From Clostridiales bacterium (GTDB lineage: Bacteria; Bacillota; Clostridia; Oscillospirales; Acutalibacteraceae): 64,000 bases of DNA. The stretch lies in assembly GCA_024684435.1 (NCBI GenBank), contig JAIKWV010000026.1:1-64000 (forward strand), in the 5' to 3' direction. Numbering within the stretch: position 1 is the stretch's first letter; every line of letters starts with the position of its first letter. Positions 7,664 to 15,755 of the stretch are shown here, piece after piece. The notes under the pieces are model-generated. The model saw nothing but the letters and a program-made list of their open reading frames with translations. It searched no databases and was not told the origin of the DNA. The translations under genes and the position numbers were made by a program.

Positions 7664-7713
7664 TTAACAACGGATTAAACATATCTTTTAAATATGTTTA
7701 TCCAATGTTTAAA
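7664..7713 (+). promoter_or_regulatory. Five PhoP-box-like hexamers at 11-bp period upstream of htrA-like gene
   Basis: TTAACA (7664), TTAAAC (7675), TTTTAA (7686), TTTATC (7697) and TTTAAA (7708) each lie exactly 11 bases apart with five-base spacers. This is the geometry of direct-repeat sites for PhoP/PhoB-class regulators. A -10-like TACAAT at 7734-7739 places the last hexamer at the -35 position, so activation by a bound OmpR-type regulator is plausible. A 9-bp inverted repeat (7676-7684 / 7692-7700) overlaps the array. Confidence 0.65.
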
Positions 7714-7806
7714 GTTTTTTCATATTATTGGATTACAATATCCTCAAGTTAAAGAAGACCCGCAAGGGTGAGCTCTTAAACAAATAATGCCACGGAGGTA
7801 TTTACA

Positions 7807-9486
7807 ATGGACGAATATAATAAAGATTTAAACGATCAGGGAACTTCCTTCGATATGGAAGGGTCAAACGGAAATGTCTTCGCTTCAGACGCCGGAGAGG
7901 ATACGCTTGAACAGCAAAACACCCCGGAGGGACCTGCTGAAAAGGCAGAACAGCAATACGCTCCCGTTGAGGAACCCGCAGAAAAGGCGGAGCAGTACGC
8001 CGCAGCCGAGAATATGCCTGAGACCGACAATGAGTATCAAAAGGAATATCCCGGCAACGGTTACTATAACGGAAGCGGCGACAGCCGGCAGAACGCGAAC
8101 GCTTACAACGCCTACAGTCCCTATTCACAGCAGTGGCAGTACGGCGGCGGGTATTCCCAGCAGAGGTCTCCGTATAACGCCGGTTACCCGGGCACAGGGG
8201 ACACCCGGCAAAATGCAAAGCCCGCGAACAAAGGCAGAAAAAAGGGCATGAAGATCTTTATGGGCATTGTGGCTGCGGTCCTGATCTTTGCCGTCGGCGC
8301 CGGATCAAATTCTATCATTCAGAAGATGAGATCAAAGACAAGCTCACCGAGCATCTCGACTTCAGATCAGACTCACGAGGCAGGCGGCGATGATACCCAG
8401 ATGAACATTGCAGAGACTCCATCTGCGGATGCTTCCACCGCTGCGATAAAGGGCGCCCTTACACCGGTGGAGATAGCCAATAAGGTTCACAAGTCTATCG
8501 TAGGCATTATCTGCTACGCTAAAAATTCAGATTCAAAATCCGGCGAGGGTACCGGAATAATCATGGGTACGGACAAGACCGGTGAATACACTTATATTGT
8601 GACCTGCGCCCACGTTATCGCAGACGTGACGGGCAGCATGACGGTTCAGCTTTATGATGAGACCAAGTATGACGCCGTAATGGTAGGCTATGATTCAAAA
8701 ACCGATGTTGGAGTTATCAAAGTCAAGGCTACAGGTCTTAACGCCGCTGAGTTCGGAGATTCCACCGCCCTTAAGGTGGGCGAGCCTGTATATGCAGTGG
8801 GCAATCCCGGCGGAACAGAGTTCTTCGGCTCATTCACAGGCGGTATGGTCTCAGCCATCGATCGCTCTGTTACCAGCAAGTATACCATGGAGTGCATTCA
8901 GCATGACGCGGCTATCAACCCCGGCAACTCAGGCGGAGCTCTTGTGAATGTTTACGGTCAGGTCATCGGCATAAATTCCCTTAAGATAGTCGATACAGAG
9001 TACGAGGGCATGGGCTTTGCGATCCCGATAAAAACGGCAAAATCGGTAGTTGACAATCTTATAGCGTACGGTTATGTTCCCAACAGACCCAAGCTTGGAA
9101 TAACGTATGCGCCGGCAACAGCCAGTCAGTATTACAACATGGTGGTTCAGCTCAAAGGTTTACCGTCAGGTTCCCTCATAATCAGCGAGATCGAGGACAA
9201 CAGCGCCTTCAATGGCACGCAGGCTCAGAAGTACGATCTTATCACCGCTGTCAACGGCAAGCCCATGAGCACCTCAAGCGTTCTGCTTGACGCGATCGAA
9301 AACGGCAAGGTTGGAGACACCCTTACGCTCACGCTTTACAGAATAAGCAACAACTATAAAGTGTCTTCATTTGACGTTGAGGTTAAGCTTATTGAAGATA
9401 AGGGCTCCATGGAAACAAAGAAGACCGAAGAACAGACAACTTCCGTTGATATCTTCGACTTCTTCCAGAACCCCTTCGGATTTTAA
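7807..9486 (+). CDS. HtrA/DegP-like membrane-anchored serine protease with PDZ domain
   Basis: The 559-residue protein has a long low-complexity cytosolic N terminus (about 1-145, rich in Glu, Ala, Gln, Tyr, Asn), one membrane segment (about 155-175), a trypsin-like S1C domain with the triad His (TCAHVIAD), Asp (KTDVGVIKV) and Ser (NPGNSGGALVN), and a C-terminal PDZ domain (about 420-530) before the end DIFDFFQNPFGF. It should degrade or chaperone misfolded proteins outside the membrane. GGAGG stands just before the ATG. It follows a two-component system and has a PhoP-box-like array in its promoter, so envelope-stress control by that system is a reasonable inference. Gram-positive HtrA proteins share the anchor layout. 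Confidence 0.93.
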   Translation: MDEYNKDLNDQGTSFDMEGSNGNVFASDAGEDTLEQQNTPEGPAEKAEQQYAPVEEPAEKAEQYAAAENMPETDNEYQKEYPGNGYYNGSGDSRQNANAYNAYSPYSQQWQYGGGYSQQRSPYNAGYPGTGDTRQNAKPANKGRKKGMKIFMGIVAAVLIFAVGAGSNSIIQKMRSKTSSPSISTSDQTHEAGGDDTQMNIAETPSADASTAAIKGALTPVEIANKVHKSIVGIICYAKNSDSKSGEGTGIIMGTDKTGEYTYIVTCAHVIADVTGSMTVQLYDETKYDAVMVGYDSKTDVGVIKVKATGLNAAEFGDSTALKVGEPVYAVGNPGGTEFFGSFTGGMVSAIDRSVTSKYTMECIQHDAAINPGNSGGALVNVYGQVIGINSLKIVDTEYEGMGFAIPIKTAKSVVDNLIAYGYVPNRPKLGITYAPATASQYYNMVVQLKGLPSGSLIISEIEDNSAFNGTQAQKYDLITAVNGKPMSTSSVLLDAIENGKVGDTLTLTLYRISNNYKVSSFDVEVKLIEDKGSMETKKTEEQTTSVDIFDFFQNPFGF

Positions 9487-9510
9487 TTAAAAAGATGAAA
9501 TAATATATAA

Positions 9511-9556
9511 AAGCGGCTGCAGCAATAATTCGTTGCTGCAGCCGCTTTGCATTTTG
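9511..9556 (+). terminator. Strong intrinsic terminator of the HtrA-like gene
   Basis: GCGGCTGCAGCAA (9513-9525) pairs perfectly with TTGCTGCAGCCGC (9533-9545) around a seven-base loop, followed by TTTGCATTTT. Confidence 0.85.
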
Positions 9557-9677
9557 CATTCAGCGTAAATTCATTATCTCTGCCGTCATCGGAATAAAGC
9601 GTTTTCTCGTACCTTATTTCGTTACGTTCAAGGCAAATACTCTTTTAGCTCAAACTTCATAATACAGTTACCTCAAC

Positions 9678-9899
9678 TCATTCGTTATCAATTCTGTTTT
9701 TGGCGGTATTGACAGACGCTGCAAGCATACGACGTATTGAACCGCAGTCGTGTATCAGTTTTGAAAGAGATTCCGCGGGAACCAAATCTGCGCGCTCCAG
9801 CAGTTCAAGCCAATATTCCGTTTCATAACACTCTTTTAATGATATTTGAAGTTTCGAAACAAAATCCGCTTTGCTCACGGTGAAATTAAATCCGTCCAT
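9678..9899 (-). pseudogene. N-terminally truncated four-helix-bundle (23S rRNA intervening-sequence type) protein
   Basis: The 73 residues contain the SKADFVSKL and ETEYWLELL signatures of the third helix of the four-helix-bundle family that includes proteins encoded in 23S rRNA intervening sequences. Full members have about 115-130 residues; the first helix or two are missing here. There is no ribosome site before the ATG at 9899, and the DNA upstream is a cluster of small hairpins rather than coding sequence. I read it as the remnant of a small mobile or intervening element lying beside tRNA-Leu. A short active variant cannot be excluded. Confidence 0.6.
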
Positions 9900-9901
9900 T
9901 C

Positions 9902-9979
9902 ATCCGGCAAAGCGGGATTTCACCGCCGAAGGCGATTTCACTCGAACGAAGTGAGGATTTCTCCCGTCCGCAAGGACGG
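9902..9979. repeat. Cluster of four short hairpins separated by GATTTC
   Basis: Four small inverted repeats stand in a row: ATCC...GGAT (9902-9918), CGCC-GAA-GGCG (9924-9934), TCACT...AGTGA (9938-9954) and CCGTCC-GCAA-GGACGG (9964-9979). GATTTC recurs between them at 9916, 9934 and 9956. Such arrays resemble palindromic intergenic repeat elements of clostridial genomes. It joins the truncated four-helix-bundle gene to the 18-bp palindrome at tRNA-Leu. Confidence 0.65.
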
Positions 9980-9987
9980 ATTTAGTT

Positions 9988-10028
9988 GAAAATGTTCATC
10001 TTTTGTTTACCAAAAGATGAACATTTTC
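9988..10028. repeat. 18-bp perfect inverted repeat abutting tRNA-Leu
   Basis: The 18 bases at 9988-10005 (GAAAATGTTCATCTTTTG) are exactly complementary to 10011-10028 around a five-base loop (TTTAC). The right arm touches the encoded CCA of tRNA-Leu. It lacks a clean U tract on either strand, so it may be a processing hairpin, or an element end, rather than a plain terminator. Confidence 0.8.
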
Positions 10029-10113
10029 TGGTGCACCCGACAGGGATCGAACCTGCACATCTTTCAATACCGGATCCTAAATCCGGCGCGTCTGCCAGTT
10101 CCGCCACGGGTGC
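10029..10113 (-). tRNA. tRNA-Leu, anticodon TAG
   Basis: The minus strand gives acceptor GCACCCG/CGGGTGC, a long variable arm (class II), GTTCGATCC in the T loop, discriminator A and an encoded CCA (10031-10029). The anticodon stem CCGGA/TCCGG holds the loop TTTAGGA, anticodon TAG (complement at 10077-10079), for CUA/CUN leucine codons. Confidence 0.96.
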
Positions 10114-10189
10114 GCGTGAATATCACGCTGATGATTATATCAAAATTGCCTTTGATTTGCAAGACGTATTTGTTTGTTGTGTTTTTCCC

Positions 10190-10218
10190 TTGTTATTTTC
10201 TTTAGCATGTGGTAAACT
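10190..10218 (+). promoter_or_regulatory. Predicted promoter of the HAD phosphatase gene
   Basis: TTGTTA (10190-10195), 17-base spacer, TAAACT (10213-10218). The transcript leader before the TTG start would be about 20 bases. Confidence 0.5.
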
Positions 10219-10243
10219 GATTCGCGGAAGGGCTGTGATATTA

Positions 10244-11032
10244 TTGGCAAGGCACAAGCTGTTTGAAAAAACAAAATACTTTATCATTGATATGGACGGG
10301 ACGTTTTATCTGAGCAACCGGCTGATAAGCGGGTCGGCGGACTTTGTGGGCGGTCTCAAGGACAAGGGGCTGGATTTCTATTTCTTTACCAACAATTCCT
10401 CCAATAACGTTCAGGTTTGCAGCGATAAGCTCAGAAGCATGGGCTTCCCTGTGAATGACGACAAGATCATAATTTCCACCCACGTCACAATTGACTATCT
10501 CAACAAACACCACCCGGGCAAAAGCGTATATTTACTGGGAAACGAGCGGCTGACGGCTGACTTCGAAAAGGGCGGGATAAATCTGGTGCGGGAGGATCCC
10601 GATATTGTAGTGCTGGGCTTTGATACCACCCTTACCTATGAAAAAATACGCAAGGCGGCAAAGTATATAAGCGAAGGGGCGCTGTACATAGCCACACATC
10701 CGGATCTCAACTGCCCCACCGCTGACGGATTCAAGCCTGATACAGGCTCCATGATAGAATTGTTTGCCGCATCCACAGGCAAACGCCCGCTCATAATGGG
10801 TAAACCCATGACGGCTGCCGTCGATTATATTACCGATCTGCTGGGCTGTGAGCGGGAAAATCTTGTTTTTGTGGGTGACAGGCTGATGACAGATATCGCT
10901 GTGGGCGCGAACCACGGAATACCCTGCGTTCTCGTTATGACAGGGGTCACAACACCGGAGGAATACGAAAGATCATCGGTCAAAGCAGACCTGGTCGTTA
11001 ATTCTCTTTCGGCATTAAGCGACTATATTTAA
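10244..11032 (+). CDS. HAD-superfamily (NagD-like) sugar/nucleotide phosphatase
   Basis: The 262-residue protein is a HAD hydrolase of the NagD/4-nitrophenylphosphatase type (subfamily IIA): motif I YFIIDMDGTFYLSNRLI (nucleophile Asp), motif II FTNNSSNN, Lys in IMGKPM, and motif IV FVGDRLMTDIAVGANHGI. It should dephosphorylate a small sugar phosphate or nucleotide. I choose TTG at 10244, because GGAAGG (10227-10232) lies 11 bases upstream and the family N terminus begins here. An open frame extends left through the tRNA-Leu gene, but the residues it adds are tRNA-derived and not real. A plausible promoter lies between the tRNA and the start. Confidence 0.87.
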   Translation: MARHKLFEKTKYFIIDMDGTFYLSNRLISGSADFVGGLKDKGLDFYFFTNNSSNNVQVCSDKLRSMGFPVNDDKIIISTHVTIDYLNKHHPGKSVYLLGNERLTADFEKGGINLVREDPDIVVLGFDTTLTYEKIRKAAKYISEGALYIATHPDLNCPTADGFKPDTGSMIELFAASTGKRPLIMGKPMTAAVDYITDLLGCERENLVFVGDRLMTDIAVGANHGIPCVLVMTGVTTPEEYERSSVKADLVVNSLSALSDYI

Positions 11033-11100
11033 TGTCGTAATGTGTGTATTTTTATCAAAAATCAAGTAATTTTTTTTATATTAAGACAATAAGTAAGATA

Positions 11101-11129
11101 TTGACATGTAATCTCACATATAGTAAACT
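11101..11129 (+). promoter_or_regulatory. Predicted promoter of the lipoprotein gene
   Basis: TTGACA (11101-11106), 17-base spacer, TAAACT (11124-11129). GAAGGAG ribosome site follows near 11168. Confidence 0.78.
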
Positions 11130-11183
11130 ATAGATGAGCAATTATTTGCTGAATCGTTATTAACAAGAAGGAGACATTAGTCA

Positions 11184-12140
11184 ATGAAAAAGTTTTTAGC
11201 ATTGTTAATGGTATTAACATTGGTCCTTTCCTTTGCAGCTTGCGGCGGAAGCACCAATGAGGAGACCACCACCGAAGAAGCCACTACGGATTTCTTTAAC
11301 AGCGACCCCACCACAGAAGTTCCTGAAGAAACCACAATAGCAGACGTTACAGATCCCAGTGCAACAGAGGCTCCCACAGAAGCTCCCACAGAGGCAACCA
11401 CTGCTGACGGCGGTGAGGTCACCACAGCGGCAGGCGAGAACGACACTACGGCTGAGCCGGTTGAAACTACCACCACAACGGCTGAAGAAGCTCCCGTAGG
11501 CAGCGACATTGCAAAGATAGTCGCTTACTACAACAATGTAGCAAACGCTACAAAGGGCTACAAAGGCAAGTTCAAGATCGTCAAGGACGAGCAGAAGAAG
11601 GCTGAGATCACTGAGTTCTCAGTAGGTTTTTTAAAGAGCCTGGCTAACGACCTGCTTCAGAAAGGCATGGGCGATCCGAGGCATAAGGAGGACACCTTCA
11701 ACAACGGTACCGGTAAGGGCGCAAACGGCAACGATCTCAAGAACTTCATTCCTCTTGACGGTGAGATGGTCATGAGCAGACTTACAGCAAACGCCGTTAA
11801 GTCAGCGCAGTGTGTAAAGAGCGGTGATACATATAAGATCAAGATAGTCCTTAAGCCTGAAACAGTCGGCTGCAATCAGAAGCCCGCGAACCATATAAAG
11901 GCAATGGGTATGCTTGAGGTCACCGATAAGGACGTATCTCCCTTTGTGCTTGATAAGGAAAAGACCAGCTTTACCTACACCGGAGCTACCATCGAGGCTG
12001 TTGTCGGTGAAAACGGCTTGCTTTCATACGCTCACTTCTTTAACCCCGTAACCATCAAGGGTACACTCAAGAAGGGTGTTTCCGTTGACGCAACGGTCAA
12101 GGGCAGCTGGGAGCAGAAAGACTATTTCACATATTATTGA
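11184..12140 (+). CDS. Secreted lipoprotein with Thr/Glu-rich linker, unknown function
   Basis: The 318-residue protein begins with a lipoprotein signal peptide ending in the lipobox FAAC (Cys about residue 20). A long linker (about 25-110) rich in Thr, Glu, Ala and Pro includes repeated EAPTEAPTEA-like units, typical of surface lipoproteins that hold a domain away from the membrane. The C-terminal domain (about 112-318) is mixed alpha/beta with no motif I recognise. It has its own promoter and a weak hairpin after the stop. The next gene also codes for an anchored protein with a Thr/Ser linker, but gene spacing argues against one operon. No function is assigned. Confidence 0.85.
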   Translation: MKKFLALLMVLTLVLSFAACGGSTNEETTTEEATTDFFNSDPTTEVPEETTIADVTDPSATEAPTEAPTEATTADGGEVTTAAGENDTTAEPVETTTTTAEEAPVGSDIAKIVAYYNNVANATKGYKGKFKIVKDEQKKAEITEFSVGFLKSLANDLLQKGMGDPRHKEDTFNNGTGKGANGNDLKNFIPLDGEMVMSRLTANAVKSAQCVKSGDTYKIKIVLKPETVGCNQKPANHIKAMGMLEVTDKDVSPFVLDKEKTSFTYTGATIEAVVGENGLLSYAHFFNPVTIKGTLKKGVSVDATVKGSWEQKDYFTYY

Positions 12141-12165
12141 TTTGATCTGACAGCATAAAAATTCG

Positions 12166-12197
12166 GCGGAGGGTTGAATTTCAGCCCTCTGCATTAC
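12166..12197 (+). terminator. Probable terminator after the lipoprotein gene
   Basis: A 12-bp stem containing GGAGGG/CCCTCT with two wobble pairs is followed by ATTACTTTT, a weak U tract. Confidence 0.5.
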
Positions 12198-12333
12198 TTT
12201 TGGCACGCATGTATGCGAGCAAACTGTTCATTTCTTTGACTCTTTCAAGGAGTATGTACTTTTTCGGGGGAATGTGATAGAATATTTTAAAACTTGTCAT
12301 AAAAGAAAAAATACAGAGGAATGGAAGAGAAAG

Positions 12334-13173
12334 ATGACTAAAGAAACAAACAGGAAAATGATCCGGATATTGAGCATTATCATTTCGGTCATTGTTGTCG
12401 CTGCAGCGGGAACAGTATGCGCGATCATTATCAAAAACACGAACAAATCATCAGAGGAAACAACGACATCAAATGAAACATCTGCCGAAACCACTGCTCA
12501 GGCGGATGATCCAGACGGTGATCTGACGCTCGTTACTACCGCTGCAGATACTATGCCGCGGGACACAAAAATACGGCTTCGTTATTGGAATTTCCTTAAA
12601 GACGGCGAACTGACCGAGGTGTGCGCGTCCGAACCGGAGTATGAGGGGATAGAGGGCAATGTGACCATGAACTTAAATGATGATCCATGGGGCTTCGCGT
12701 TTTGCTATTTTGATATAGATCAGGACGGAACGGAAGAACTGATGGTTTGCGACGGCTCTTTTTACAACGGTCTGGATGAGTGGCATCGGGTGATGATCTT
12801 CAAATATGTGCCGTCAGACGACAGCGTTGCCCTTTGCGGATGTCTCTACGGCATTCACGACCTGCTTTATTCGCCCGAGAAAAAGATGCTGAGAAACGCG
12901 GAATATCGCTTGTCGTACAATTACGGGTTTGAGGATTTTTATAAGTTGGAAGGGTATGAATTAAACAAAAAATACACGGTGAGTTATGACAGAAATGCGG
13001 ACGGCAGCGACGCTGACGGCAACCCTATCTATTATAAAAGAGATGTAAGCTCAGACGTACAAGAACCGATAAAAATAAGCGATTATCTTGAAGGATACGA
13101 AGCCATAGGTTATTACAATGAGCTGCCGGAAGACTATGCGATCGAATTCGGCTATGGACCGTATGATCAATAA
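12334..13173 (+). CDS. Membrane-anchored protein with Asp-rich DxDxDG (FG-GAP-like) motif, unknown function
   Basis: The 279-residue protein has one N-terminal membrane segment (about 10-34), a Ser/Thr/Glu linker (about 40-85) and an extracellular domain with FDIDQDGTEELMVCDG, the calcium-loop motif seen in FG-GAP/VCBS-like and dockerin-like proteins of clostridia. The rest, including the Tyr-rich C-terminal part, matches nothing I can name. I start at the ATG at 12334, just after GGAAGAG; the frame stays open to a GTG at 12274, whose ribosome site is too close. Outside-surface location is well supported by the anchor; function is not. Confidence 0.75.
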   Translation: MTKETNRKMIRILSIIISVIVVAAAGTVCAIIIKNTNKSSEETTTSNETSAETTAQADDPDGDLTLVTTAADTMPRDTKIRLRYWNFLKDGELTEVCASEPEYEGIEGNVTMNLNDDPWGFAFCYFDIDQDGTEELMVCDGSFYNGLDEWHRVMIFKYVPSDDSVALCGCLYGIHDLLYSPEKKMLRNAEYRLSYNYGFEDFYKLEGYELNKKYTVSYDRNADGSDADGNPIYYKRDVSSDVQEPIKISDYLEGYEAIGYYNELPEDYAIEFGYGPYDQ

Positions 13174-13249
13174 AATCAAGTGCGTTAATAAGTACAACTC
13201 AGTTAAAGAAAGGTATGCGGCCTGATCCTGTCAGGTTGCCGGTATCATT

Positions 13250-14314
13250 ATGGAATTTGCAAAAGATCTTCTCAGATTCAGCGACGGCCGCAGGGTCACA
13301 ACAAAGGATTTGTGGGAGCTTCGGCGGGCAGAAATACTTAAAATTCTGGCGGAGAACGCATACGGTTATCTGCCCGACGATCCTGTGACCTGCCATATGG
13401 ATATCAAAAACAGCATTGCAAAGTGCTGTTCCGGTCACGGGGTATTGCACGAGGTGGAGTTTGTAATGACCTCGGACAAGGGGGACTGTGCCGTTCCGGG
13501 TCATTTCTTCATGCCCACCTCCGAGGGTCTGCATCCATTGATATTGCTGCTGAATTTCAGACCTGACGCATACGACAGGTACTACCCGGCGGAGGAAATA
13601 ATAGACAACGGATTCGCGCTGATCAGCGTGTGCTATCACGATATCAATCAGGACTTACAGCCGGATATTTCACTGGGTCTGGGTTCCATCCTGACACCTC
13701 CCGATCCGCTGTTCGGATACGGTAAAATATCTCTTTGGGCGTTCGCCGCCAGCAGGATACTTGACAGCCTTGCGGACGTTCCGGGCGTCGATCTGTCAAA
13801 TGCTGCGATAGCGGGACATTCAAGGCTTGGCAAAACGGCGCTCTGGTGCGGAGCGAATGATACCCGGTTTAAATTCGTTTTGTCAAACTGTTCCGGCTGT
13901 ATGGGCGACGCGCTTAATCAATTCAAGCACGAAGGCGCGGAAACTATTCGTGACATTCAGGAAAAATTTCCCTATTGGTTCTGCAATAATTTCTTTAAGT
14001 ACCGTTCCGAGGAGGAGTTGCCCTACGATCAGCATTGGCTGATGGCGTGTATCTCCCCAAGATTCGTGTGCACGGCGGCGGCTGAAAAGAATGAGTGGGC
14101 GGACCCGTTATCACAGCGGCTGTGCTGTGTGGGCGCTTCGGACGCATGGAAGTTCTACGGGCTTGCGGGCTTTGTGGGAAAAGAAGGACAGCCCGCTGTG
14201 AACACAGCAGACCTTGAAGGACATATCGGGCACTCTTACCGTGACGGGATACATTTTCTGGGACGCCCGGATTGGATAAAATATATGGATTTTATAAAAC
14301 GGCATCTCAATTGA
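13250..14314 (+). CDS. Alpha/beta-hydrolase related to CE15 glucuronoyl/acetyl-xylan esterases
   Basis: The 354-residue protein has the CE15-type nucleophile motif GHSRLGKTALW (Ser about residue 189), a downstream SNCSG segment and a C-terminal His in EGHIGHSYRDG, the layout of glucuronoyl esterases and related polysaccharide esterases. No signal peptide is visible, so it is probably cytosolic and acts on imported oligosaccharides or small esters. The ribosome site before the ATG at 13250 is weak. A strong terminator follows. No other carbohydrate-utilisation gene is adjacent. Substrate uncertain; the esterase/hydrolase fold is well supported. Confidence 0.8.
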   Translation: MEFAKDLLRFSDGRRVTTKDLWELRRAEILKILAENAYGYLPDDPVTCHMDIKNSIAKCCSGHGVLHEVEFVMTSDKGDCAVPGHFFMPTSEGLHPLILLLNFRPDAYDRYYPAEEIIDNGFALISVCYHDINQDLQPDISLGLGSILTPPDPLFGYGKISLWAFAASRILDSLADVPGVDLSNAAIAGHSRLGKTALWCGANDTRFKFVLSNCSGCMGDALNQFKHEGAETIRDIQEKFPYWFCNNFFKYRSEEELPYDQHWLMACISPRFVCTAAAEKNEWADPLSQRLCCVGASDAWKFYGLAGFVGKEGQPAVNTADLEGHIGHSYRDGIHFLGRPDWIKYMDFIKRHLN

Positions 14315-14336
14315 GGCTTGCCTGAATAAACGTTAC

Positions 14337-14370
14337 CCGGGTACCGTGATGTACGGCGCCCGGTTTTTAT
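14337..14370 (+). terminator. Terminator of the CE15-like gene
   Basis: CCGGG-TA-CCGT pairs with ACGG-CG-CCCGG around GATGT and is followed by TTTTTAT. Confidence 0.8.
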
Positions 14371-14385
14371 ATATCACAAAAGATC

Positions 14386-14414
14386 GCGCCTGCCCCAATG
14401 CACGGGACAGGCGC
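14386..14414 (-). terminator. Terminator of the coenzyme F420 hydrogenase-like gene
   Basis: Read leftward, GCGCCTGTCCC pairs with GGGGCAGGCGC (one wobble) and is followed by GATCTTTTG. Confidence 0.75.
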
Positions 14415-14423
14415 TTTGATTTA

Positions 14424-15623
14424 TCAGCCTTTTATTTTTTCGATAAATTCATTTATTCTGCGCTTTGTTTTGGAAGGGATCATATTTTTCACCGTTCTGA
14501 TGACATGATCCTTGAAGTGCTTTTTGTAACCATCCGTGAAAGCGGTATACCCTTTTTCAATATACCCGTTGAGCAGTGTCTCATGCTCCGGCAGGGGGAC
14601 GCTTGGTCTTGTAAGCTGTCCGTTTCTCTTCTCCGCAGTCTTTCTGTCGGAGGGGGTGATCGCCAGCCTGCCTTCTACGGACTCAAGCCACTTCTTACCC
14701 TTTTCGGTGTTCACAAGCACGCAGGAAATACCCATGTCCGGGTCAACGCTGCCCATTCCGGAAATGAGCTCCTGACGCACTCCCCAGTAGTCGCCAAGGG
14801 TTATGTCGCCCTGTCTGCCCTCGCCGGGGAATCTGCAGTTGTAGCAGCTTTCCCTGTACACCTCGCCCTTGAGAAAATAGAAATAGTAGGGGGAGCAGCC
14901 CGAGTTATATTTTATCTTTGACCCGTCGGCGAGGAAGGAACCATTTGTGCCCCAGCCGAAGCTCTTGTCCCTGAACCGGATGTCGCTTATCTGAGAAACC
15001 TTTCCGCCTGAAACATAGGAAAGATCGTCCCGGAGCATTTTAGTGCTGGGTACGCCGTGACATATAACGTCCGCTGTCAGAAGCAGGTCACAGTCCTCAC
15101 CGATGAATGCCTTTAGTCCGGCTATCTGGCAGGGTGTGCCGGAATAACAGACGTATCGACCTTCTTTAAGAAGCTCCTTTACCTGTCGGAAGGTGTCTCC
15201 GGTGGAGCTTTGCACATATTTTGAACCCCGCAGTTTTTTAAGCTCCGCATTGTCTTCAACGCAGATGTGAGCTGCAGCCAGATCGTCCGTCCATGCGGCG
15301 CCGAACACGGCTCCGCCCTTGTCTAAAACGGCGTTCGCAAGCTCGGTGAAAATGCCGCCGGAGGAGGACTCCATGAGAACGCTTTTGTCAGCGGTGGCGG
15401 CGGCGTAAACAGACGGTTCGCCGTTTGCGCCCCTGAGCTTTTCGGTAAACACGCACACCTCTGCGCATTTTCCGCACTTTACACACAGGGTCTCGTCTAC
15501 CTCCGGATAGATGAATCCCGCCCTGTCTTCCTTCATTGATATGGCGTCCCGGGGGCATACGTTGACGCAGGCTCCGCAGCCGCAGCATTCACGGGGCTCT
15601 TGAATTTTAATAAAGTCTTTCAT
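14424..15623 (-). CDS. Coenzyme F420 hydrogenase/dehydrogenase beta-subunit-like Fe-S protein
   Basis: The 399-residue protein has an N-terminal double ferredoxin (CCGCGACVNVCPRDAI and CVKCGKCAEVC, eight cysteines) followed by the FrhB/FdhB-like domain (LMESSSGGIFTELANAV, CYSGTPCQIAGLKAF, FRDKSFGW, LGDYWGV). In clostridia and Bacteroides this architecture is common inside capsule and exopolysaccharide loci, often beside pyruvyl transferase-like genes, probably as a sugar-modifying redox enzyme rather than an F420 enzyme. Start: ATG at 15623, directly after AGGAAAA. It is divergent from the first glycosyltransferase and marks the left boundary of the locus. The upstream open frame to 16097 is not coding. 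Confidence 0.87.
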   Translation of the reverse strand: MKDFIKIQEPRECCGCGACVNVCPRDAISMKEDRAGFIYPEVDETLCVKCGKCAEVCVFTEKLRGANGEPSVYAAATADKSVLMESSSGGIFTELANAVLDKGGAVFGAAWTDDLAAAHICVEDNAELKKLRGSKYVQSSTGDTFRQVKELLKEGRYVCYSGTPCQIAGLKAFIGEDCDLLLTADVICHGVPSTKMLRDDLSYVSGGKVSQISDIRFRDKSFGWGTNGSFLADGSKIKYNSGCSPYYFYFLKGEVYRESCYNCRFPGEGRQGDITLGDYWGVRQELISGMGSVDPDMGISCVLVNTEKGKKWLESVEGRLAITPSDRKTAEKRNGQLTRPSVPLPEHETLLNGYIEKGYTAFTDGYKKHFKDHVIRTVKNMIPSKTKRRINEFIEKIKG

Positions 15624-15668
15624 TTTTCCTCCGTTCACACATTTTGATATTTTGATTCTCAATTTGTG

Positions 15669-15697
15669 TTGATTATTATATATTTTTATGATACAAT
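15669..15697 (+). promoter_or_regulatory. Predicted promoter of the first glycosyltransferase gene
   Basis: TTGATT (15669-15674), 17-base spacer, TACAAT (15692-15697). Confidence 0.65.
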
Positions 15698-15755
15698 AAA
15701 AAATTGTATATAGCAACAATTCAGTAAAAATAATCAAACGGTTTGGGGTGTGTCT

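Noticed and set aside
9986-10243. N-terminal extension of the HAD phosphatase frame through tRNA-Leu
   Set aside because: The residues come from translating the antisense of the tRNA gene and the 18-bp palindrome; the family N terminus begins at the TTG at 10244.
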